DNA from: Sphingobacteriales bacterium
GTDB lineage: Bacteria; Bacteroidota; Bacteroidia; Sphingobacteriales; Sphingobacteriaceae
Direction: 5' to 3'
DNA: 35,286 nucleotides
Assembly (NCBI GenBank): GCA_015654985.1
Contig: JAATFW010000223.1
Location: forward strand, 1-35,286
Position numbers and translations under genes: made by a program. The notes beneath the pieces are model-generated. The model saw nothing but the letters and a program-made list of their open reading frames with translations, was not told the DNA's origin and did not search any database. Below are positions 30,155 through 35,286 of this stretch, in pieces; the first letter of the stretch is position 1; every line of letters begins with the position of its first letter.

Positions 30155-31735
30155 TCAATCTTTAGTCCATTTATTATTAACTTTTCGCCAGATATTAAGT
30201 GGATTCCCATCCTGCAACTCTGCCGGAAGCAGATCATTTCGCCAGTCCTGCCAGGCCAGAGGCCTCACAAAACGGTAAACCGCGTCAGCGCCGACAGAAG
30301 TAAAACGACTGTCGTTAGTTGCCGGGAAAGGCCCTCCATGTTGCATAGCATGATTCACTTCTACTCCGGTTGGCACACCGTTCAGTACTATTCTTCCGGT
30401 TTTACGGCAAAGAGAATCAATCAGACCGGCATAATGATCCAGCTCTTCCTCTTCGGCCATTACCGTTACGGTTAACTGCCCGTCCAGGCAATTTACAACC
30501 TGTTCCATCTCCCGTTCATTTTCGGCAACTACGAGCAGGGAATAGGGGCCGAAAATTTCTTCCTTTAACTTTTTATTTGCAATAAAATCAGATGCCGGAA
30601 CACTCGCAAGAATGGCCACCGACTGGTTGAAACGAAAAGGGCCTTCCCTTTCGGAACGGGCAAGCAGCGAAACTCCTTTTTCCTGTAATATCTCATTCGA
30701 TAATGTATGAAAATTTCTGCAGATCCCGGCGGTAAGCATCGTAGCCGAAGGAACTTCCGTAAACAATTTTACCAGCTCAGAAATAAAAAGATCAAGTGAA
30801 GGATCTTTTACAGCGATCATTAACCCGGGATTCGTACAAAACTGACCTGCACCAACGGTAATTGAAGCAGCATATTTTGCAGCCAGACTGGCAGAGTTCT
30901 TTTTTATCGCCTCAGGAAGAAATACTACCGGATTGATACTTCCCATTTCAGCGAAAACCGGAATAGGAATACTCCTCTCTAAAGCCATCTTAGAAAGGGC
31001 CATTCCTCCTCTGTAAGAACCTGTGAAAGTTACTGCCTTTGTTAAGGGATGCTTTACGAGATTCTCTCCGACAGAATAACCCGTATCATACAGCAGGGAA
31101 AAAACTCCCTCCGGCATTCCTGTAGCTAAAGCGGCTTTCATAATCGCTTCACCAACAAGAGCGCTGGTACCGGGATGTGCTGGATGAGCCTTCACAACTA
31201 CAGGGCACCCCGCAGCCAGAGCGGAAGCGGTGTCTCCGCCGGCAACCGAAAATGCAAGTGGAAAATTGCTTGCCCCAAATACAACTACCGGCCCCAGTGG
31301 AATGAACATTTTTCTTAAATCCGGTCCCGGAACCGGACTGCGGTCGGGCAAGGCGGTATCAATTACCGCATTTACCCATGAGCCTTCTTCTACAAGCCCC
31401 GCAAACAGATTAAGCTGCCCTGTTGTCCTCCCTGTTTCACCGTTAATCCGGCCTTCCGGAAGTCCGCTTTCGGCAACCGCCCTCTCTGTTAAAGAAGGCC
31501 CAAGAGCTTTTATTTCCGCAGCAATAGCTCTTAAGAATGCCGCTTTCCGGGTTCTGTCAAGAAGACTGTACGGTTTAAATGCTTTTTGAGCTGCAGCTAA
31601 AGCGGCTTCTGCCTGTTGCTCTCCTGCCGGATAAAACATGCCGGGCAATTCCCCGCCAGTGGAAGCATTAACAGCTTTAAATCCCTCTTTATCAGAAGAA
31701 ACAAACTGACTACCGATTATATTTCGTCCGTCCAT
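30155..31735 (-). CDS. Alpha-ketoglutaric semialdehyde dehydrogenase (2,5-dioxovalerate dehydrogenase)
   Basis: NADP-type aldehyde dehydrogenase of 526 aa, matching the length of the KGSADH group. Motifs: FGASNFPLAFSVAGGDTASA for cofactor binding, TGSYRGG, general base Glu263 in FAEMGSINP and nucleophile Cys300 in GQFCTNPG. It oxidises alpha-ketoglutaric semialdehyde to alpha-ketoglutarate, the final step of hydroxyproline breakdown (also of L-arabinose and D-glucarate routes). In this operon, flanked by the deaminase and the epimerase, the hydroxyproline route is the natural reading; the arabinosidase beyond the operon keeps the non-phosphorylative arabinose route open as an alternative, but no arabinose dehydrogenase or dehydratase is seen. 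Confidence 0.92.
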   Translation of the reverse strand: MDGRNIIGSQFVSSDKEGFKAVNASTGGELPGMFYPAGEQQAEAALAAAQKAFKPYSLLDRTRKAAFLRAIAAEIKALGPSLTERAVAESGLPEGRINGETGRTTGQLNLFAGLVEEGSWVNAVIDTALPDRSPVPGPDLRKMFIPLGPVVVFGASNFPLAFSVAGGDTASALAAGCPVVVKAHPAHPGTSALVGEAIMKAALATGMPEGVFSLLYDTGYSVGENLVKHPLTKAVTFTGSYRGGMALSKMALERSIPIPVFAEMGSINPVVFLPEAIKKNSASLAAKYAASITVGAGQFCTNPGLMIAVKDPSLDLFISELVKLFTEVPSATMLTAGICRNFHTLSNEILQEKGVSLLARSEREGPFRFNQSVAILASVPASDFIANKKLKEEIFGPYSLLVVAENEREMEQVVNCLDGQLTVTVMAEEEELDHYAGLIDSLCRKTGRIVLNGVPTGVEVNHAMQHGGPFPATNDSRFTSVGADAVYRFVRPLAWQDWRNDLLPAELQDGNPLNIWRKVNNKWTKD

Positions 31736-31832
31736 GTGTGTTAAGTGATACCTCGTAAGTTAATAAGTCACTAAGCGTAAAACTCTGAATATAATTAAAA
31801 GAATTTTATACTTACCTCCCTGTATTTGCATG

Positions 31833-32765
31833 TTAAACTGTAACAGTAAGCCTGCCCCAACTACCTTCAGGTAATTCAGGACGTACAGCAAGTGCATCAT
31901 TAATGATCTTAAGTACCTTTTCTCTCTCCACACCTTCAATCACCAAACGCGGGCTTCTAACAGTCTCTGTGCCTATTCCGGTCATTACTTCGGCTAATTT
32001 GATATACTGAACCAGTTTCGGATGAATATCTAATTCAAGTACCGGGTGAAACCAGCGGTAGATAGCCAGCGCCTCATCATGTCTGCCTGCTTTCACAAGC
32101 CGGTAAATAGATACCGTTTCTCTTGGAAAAGCATCTACCAGACCCGCAACCCATCCGTCAGCTCCCATCACCAGGCTTTCCATGGCAAGAGGATCTACAC
32201 CACACATAATTTTAAACCGGTCGCCAAACCTGTTTTTCATCCTGGTAATATTAGCTACATCTCTTGTAGATTCTTTTACTGCCCGGATATTGTCCAGTTC
32301 AGCAAGCGCAGAAAACATATCAAGAGTAACCTCTATTTTATAATCTACCGGATTATTATAGATCATTACGGGCAGAGAGGTTGATTTCGCAATTTCTTTA
32401 AAGAACGTTACCGTTTCGCTGTCATCCGCTTTATATCTCATAGGCGGCAGCAACATTAGTCCATCAGCGCCCAGCCTTTCTGCCCGCTGAGCAATAGAAA
32501 TAGCAGTTTTAGTAGATTGTTCAGCAATATTCAGCACCAAAGGGATTTTTCCTTCAACCACATCTATTGTATGTTCCAATAATACAAATTTTTCTTCTTC
32601 ACTCAATACACTGGCTTCGCCCAAAGAGCCGCCAAGGATAAGGCCATCTACTCCGGCTTCAAGCTGCGCCAGAATGTTCTTGTCGTAAGCGATAAGGTCA
32701 AGTTCATCGTTCACGGTAAATTTAGTAGTAATTGCAGGATAAACTCCTTTCCATTCAACTTTCAT
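31833..32765 (-). CDS. DapA-family lyase, probable 1-pyrroline-4-hydroxy-2-carboxylate deaminase
   Basis: TIM-barrel class I aldolase-type enzyme of about 310 aa (ATG at 32763-32765; an ATG three codons upstream is possible). Schiff-base Lys167 in IRAVKESTRD and Tyr139 in MIYNNPVDY are in place. The substrate loop reads GGSLGEAS, not GTTGE as in true dihydrodipicolinate synthases, so lysine synthesis is unlikely. In bacterial hydroxyproline pathways a DapA-family member (LhpC type) converts 1-pyrroline-4-hydroxy-2-carboxylate to alpha-ketoglutaric semialdehyde plus ammonia. It is the first gene of the operon, 97 bp before the dehydrogenase, with the divergent arabinofuranosidase on the other side. 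Confidence 0.9.
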   Translation of the reverse strand: MKVEWKGVYPAITTKFTVNDELDLIAYDKNILAQLEAGVDGLILGGSLGEASVLSEEEKFVLLEHTIDVVEGKIPLVLNIAEQSTKTAISIAQRAERLGADGLMLLPPMRYKADDSETVTFFKEIAKSTSLPVMIYNNPVDYKIEVTLDMFSALAELDNIRAVKESTRDVANITRMKNRFGDRFKIMCGVDPLAMESLVMGADGWVAGLVDAFPRETVSIYRLVKAGRHDEALAIYRWFHPVLELDIHPKLVQYIKLAEVMTGIGTETVRSPRLVIEGVEREKVLKIINDALAVRPELPEGSWGRLTVTV

Positions 32766-32910
32766 ATTGTACATTTTTATTTCCTCAAAATTACGGACAG
32801 CGCAAATTGACTTTTACATTAAAATTAGCAGGTACTTACTCATTTTTAACTAAAATACAGAAATGTTACCTGATAAAATACTGCCAATACTTGCAAAAAA
32901 ACTTTTAGAA

Positions 32911-32924
32911 GGATCGGGTGATCC
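32911..32924. promoter_or_regulatory. Palindrome in the divergent hydroxyproline/arabinosidase promoter region
   Basis: GGATC-GGGT-GATCC is a perfect inverted repeat midway between the divergent deaminase and arabinofuranosidase genes. A TATCTTTA box close to the -7 consensus follows at 32930-32937 on the plus strand. It could be a shared operator for both transcripts, perhaps for the AraC protein; inference only. Confidence 0.35.
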
Positions 32925-32995
32925 TGTCCTATCTTTATACTTTCAGATAACACACATACATCAATAGACTCAATTCATAAATTAAAGCAGAAGAA

Positions 32996-35286
32996 ATGAA
33001 AAGTTGGATCGTTTACTCAATCCCGGTATTATGTTTATTTTCCTTTACCGCAGCATTAAGCCAATCTTACGTTCCTGAATGGAATGATCAGAAAATGAAG
33101 ATAAAACCTTATGTTCCGGTAAATGCATACTCTTTTAATCTTAAAGACATACAACTTCTCGAAAGCCCGTTTACCCGGGCAATGAAAGCAGACGAAGCTT
33201 ATCTCTTATCTATAGAGCCCGACCGTTTACTTTCTCAGTTCCGCACACATTCGGGCCTGAAAGCCAAAGGTGAAAAATATGGGGGATGGGAGGACTCCGG
33301 GTTGGCCGGCCATACGCTGGGACACTACCTCTCGGCTATTTCCATGCAATATGCATCTACCAGAAATCCGGAATTTCTGAAACGGGTAAACTATATTGCA
33401 GACGAACTGGATGAATGTCAGGAAGCCAGAAAGACTGGCTACATTGGAGCTATTCCAGGAGAAGATACACTTTGGGCGGAAGTTAAAGCAGGAAATATAA
33501 GATCAAGAGGGTTCGACCTTAATGGAGCATGGTCTCCCTGGTATACCGTTCATAAAGTATTCGCAGGACTTTTGGACGCTAACCTCTATTGCGAAAACAC
33601 CAGGGCTATTAAAATTGCTGAAGGACTTGCCGGCTGGACAGGAGATATTCTCGGGGGCCTGAATGATGAACAATTGCAAAGAATGCTTCTGTGCGAATAC
33701 GGCGGCATGAATGATGCTTTAGTTAACTTATATGCTTTAACAGGCAATAAAAAGTACCTCGACCTATCCTATAAATTTTACGATAAACGCATCCTTGACC
33801 CTCTGGCTGCAGAAAAAGACAGTCTCGCAGGAAAACACTCCAACACCCAAATCCCTAAAGTAATAGGAAGCGCGCGGCGCTATGAATTAACCGGCGATAA
33901 ACGGGATGCGGTCATCGCAAAATTTTTCTGGGAAACCATAACAAAAGATCACTCCTACGCAACAGGTGGAAACAGCAATTATGAATATCTGGGCGAACCC
34001 CGAAAGCTGAATGATAAACTGACTGACAACACCACAGAAACCTGCAATACCTATAACATGCTGAAGTTAACCCGCCACCTATTTGCCCTGGAACCTTCAG
34101 CAGAATTGATGGACTACTATGAAAAGGCGCTGTATAACCACATTCTTGCTTCTCAAAATCATGACGATGGAATGATGTGTTACTTCGTTCCATTGCGTAT
34201 GGGTGGCCGGAAAGAATTTAGCGATCCCTTTCATACCTTCACCTGCTGTGTCGGTTCGGGTATGGAAAATCATGTAAAATATAACGAAAGTATCTACAGC
34301 CGCGGAAAAGACGGAAGTCTGTATGTTAACCTGTTTATACCTTCTACACTCTCATGGAGCGAAAAGCGGATCACGATCAGGCAGGAGGGCTATATTCCGT
34401 CTGACCAAACCGTATTATTCACACTCTCAACATCAAAAGCCATAAGTTTTCCTCTTAGGATCAGAAAACCTAAATGGGCAAAAAACTATACTCTTTCAGT
34501 AAACGGGCAAGCTATAAACCTCCGGCCAGATAGTGAGGGATACCTTGTGTTGAACAGAAAATGGAAAAACAACGACCTGATCAGCTTTACCCCCGCTGCA
34601 GATCTTTATACAGAGGCAATGCCTGATAATCCCAGCCGCAAGGCGGTATTTTACGGACCTGTACTGCTGGCAGGAATATTGGGAAAGACAGAACCTGATC
34701 CTTCAGAAATCCCCGTTTTTGTAACCAACGAAACAAACGTCAATAACTGGTTAAAGCAAACGGATAAAAAAAATTTAATCTTCCGGACTGCCAGTTTTAC
34801 CATTCCTCAAAATATAGAGATGAAACCATTTAACCAAATAGAGGATGATCATTACACGGTATACTGGGATGTTTTCACTCCCGAAACATGGGCCGTTCAG
34901 CAAAAAATATATGAAGAGGAAAAAAGAAAACAACGCGAGCTGGAAGCCCGTACTGTCGACATCCTTCGGGTAGGTGAAATGCAACCTGAACGCGACCATA
35001 GCTTTACCGGTGAAAAGGCATTTACAGGAGAAGATCATAACCGAAAATTCCGTTCAACCAGAGGTAACGGCGGGTACATGTCATTTGAGATGAAAACAGC
35101 AGCCGCTTCCAGGAACACCCTCATCCTTACCTATTGGGGTATGGATAACAGGGGTCGCATCTTTGATATTTTAGTCAACGACAAAGTAATAGTTACCGAG
35201 GATTTAAATAAATATAAAGAAAGCCGCTTTTACGATATATCCTATGCTATTCCCGAAGAATTAACGAAAGGCAAAGACAAGGTAAC
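32996..35286 (+). CDS. GH127/GH146 (DUF1680) beta-L-arabinofuranosidase, 3' end outside the window
   Basis: Open from the ATG at 32996 to the window edge without a stop (763 codons visible; relatives of this type are about 780-800 aa, so little is missing). Signal peptide MKSWIVYSIPVLCLFSFTAA then LSQ. The (alpha/alpha)6 barrel shows GHTLGHYLSAISM, WYTVHKVFAGLLDA and NTQIPKVIGSARRYEL. The zinc/catalytic set is complete: Glu348 and Cys350 in TETCNTYNMLKL, Cys417-Cys418 in TCCVGSGMENH; in Bifidobacterium HypBA1 the equivalent Cys is the nucleophile. Beta-sandwich domains follow, then a coiled linker (KIYEEEKRKQRELEAR) and a C-terminal domain. It releases beta-L-arabinofuranose from hydroxyproline-linked arabino-oligosaccharides (GH127) or from pectic arabinan side chains (GH146). 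Sequence style is nearer the Bacteroides GH146-like type. It is divergent from the hydroxyproline operon, 230 bp away. Confidence 0.92.
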   Translation, partial: MKSWIVYSIPVLCLFSFTAALSQSYVPEWNDQKMKIKPYVPVNAYSFNLKDIQLLESPFTRAMKADEAYLLSIEPDRLLSQFRTHSGLKAKGEKYGGWEDSGLAGHTLGHYLSAISMQYASTRNPEFLKRVNYIADELDECQEARKTGYIGAIPGEDTLWAEVKAGNIRSRGFDLNGAWSPWYTVHKVFAGLLDANLYCENTRAIKIAEGLAGWTGDILGGLNDEQLQRMLLCEYGGMNDALVNLYALTGNKKYLDLSYKFYDKRILDPLAAEKDSLAGKHSNTQIPKVIGSARRYELTGDKRDAVIAKFFWETITKDHSYATGGNSNYEYLGEPRKLNDKLTDNTTETCNTYNMLKLTRHLFALEPSAELMDYYEKALYNHILASQNHDDGMMCYFVPLRMGGRKEFSDPFHTFTCCVGSGMENHVKYNESIYSRGKDGSLYVNLFIPSTLSWSEKRITIRQEGYIPSDQTVLFTLSTSKAISFPLRIRKPKWAKNYTLSVNGQAINLRPDSEGYLVLNRKWKNNDLISFTPAADLYTEAMPDNPSRKAVFYGPVLLAGILGKTEPDPSEIPVFVTNETNVNNWLKQTDKKNLIFRTASFTIPQNIEMKPFNQIEDDHYTVYWDVFTPETWAVQQKIYEEEKRKQRELEARTVDILRVGEMQPERDHSFTGEKAFTGEDHNRKFRSTRGNGGYMSFEMKTAAASRNTLILTYWGMDNRGRIFDILVNDKVIVTEDLNKYKESRFYDISYAIPEELTKGKDKV

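Noticed and set aside
29756-30475. 239-codon open frame on the plus strand opposite the epimerase and aldehyde dehydrogenase
   Set aside because: Long, but it is a shadow of two well-conserved enzymes; its composition (many Ser, His, Arg, Pro) is typical of antisense frames.
31833-32765. dapA for lysine biosynthesis
   Set aside because: The substrate loop GGSLGEAS differs from true DHDPS and the gene heads a hydroxyproline operon.
33912-34193. 93-codon minus-strand frame near the right end
   Set aside because: Antisense to the catalytic region of the arabinofuranosidase, which is open throughout on the plus strand.

Overview
The window looks like chromosomal DNA from a member of the Bacteroidetes, most likely Sphingobacteriaceae (Pedobacter/Mucilaginibacter-like). 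The signs are a SusC/SusD pair, a hybrid two-component system with an AraC output domain, GH32, GH172 and GH127/146 glycosidases, FtsX-type permeases without an ATPase, TAnnTTTG-type -7 boxes and few Shine-Dalgarno sequences. The genus call is inference from gene families.

Layout. (1) 1-6.1 kb, minus strand: a TlpA-like thioredoxin lipoprotein/periplasmic protein, SusC and SusD, probably one nutrient-uptake operon. (2) 6.1-7.7 kb: a lone 118-aa ORF, a strongly structured ~200-nt element that may be a 6S-like RNA or long leader, and two tandem, related XRE-type regulators. (3) 7.7-13.6 kb: an accessory zone. It holds whole, broken and fragmentary Rpn-family (PD-(D/E)XK) nuclease genes, an intact two-gene unit (OLD/ABC-type ATPase plus small PD-(D/E)XK-like protein) that could be a defence system, a decayed second piece of the ATPase gene, and remnants of toxin-antitoxin modules (a DUF2281-like antitoxin; an antitoxin plus PIN toxin). 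(4) 13.6-16.5 kb: a MacB/FtsX-type permease and a truncated carboxypeptidase-regulatory-like fragment. (5) 16.5-24.4 kb: a fructan/fructoside locus: MFS sugar porter, GH172 (DUF2961) and GH32 on the minus strand ending in a clear terminator, with a divergent HTCS regulator that has a sugar-binding-protein-like sensor. (6) 24.3-32.8 kb, minus strand: a DPP IV-type peptidase, an AraC regulator and a four-gene trans-4-hydroxy-L-proline catabolic operon (DapA-family deaminase, alpha-ketoglutarate semialdehyde dehydrogenase, hydroxyproline epimerase, D-amino acid dehydrogenase-like FAD enzyme). (7) 32.996 kb to the end, plus strand: a GH127/GH146 beta-L-arabinofuranosidase, cut by the window edge.

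How it may work together. Regions 6 and 7 suggest use of hydroxyproline-rich material: the arabinofuranosidase could remove beta-L-arabinofuranose, the peptidase release X-Pro/X-Hyp dipeptides, and the operon convert hydroxyproline to alpha-ketoglutarate. With the fructan locus this fits a plant-associated or soil lifestyle. The most notable accessory items are the ATPase/nuclease pair and the structured RNA candidate.
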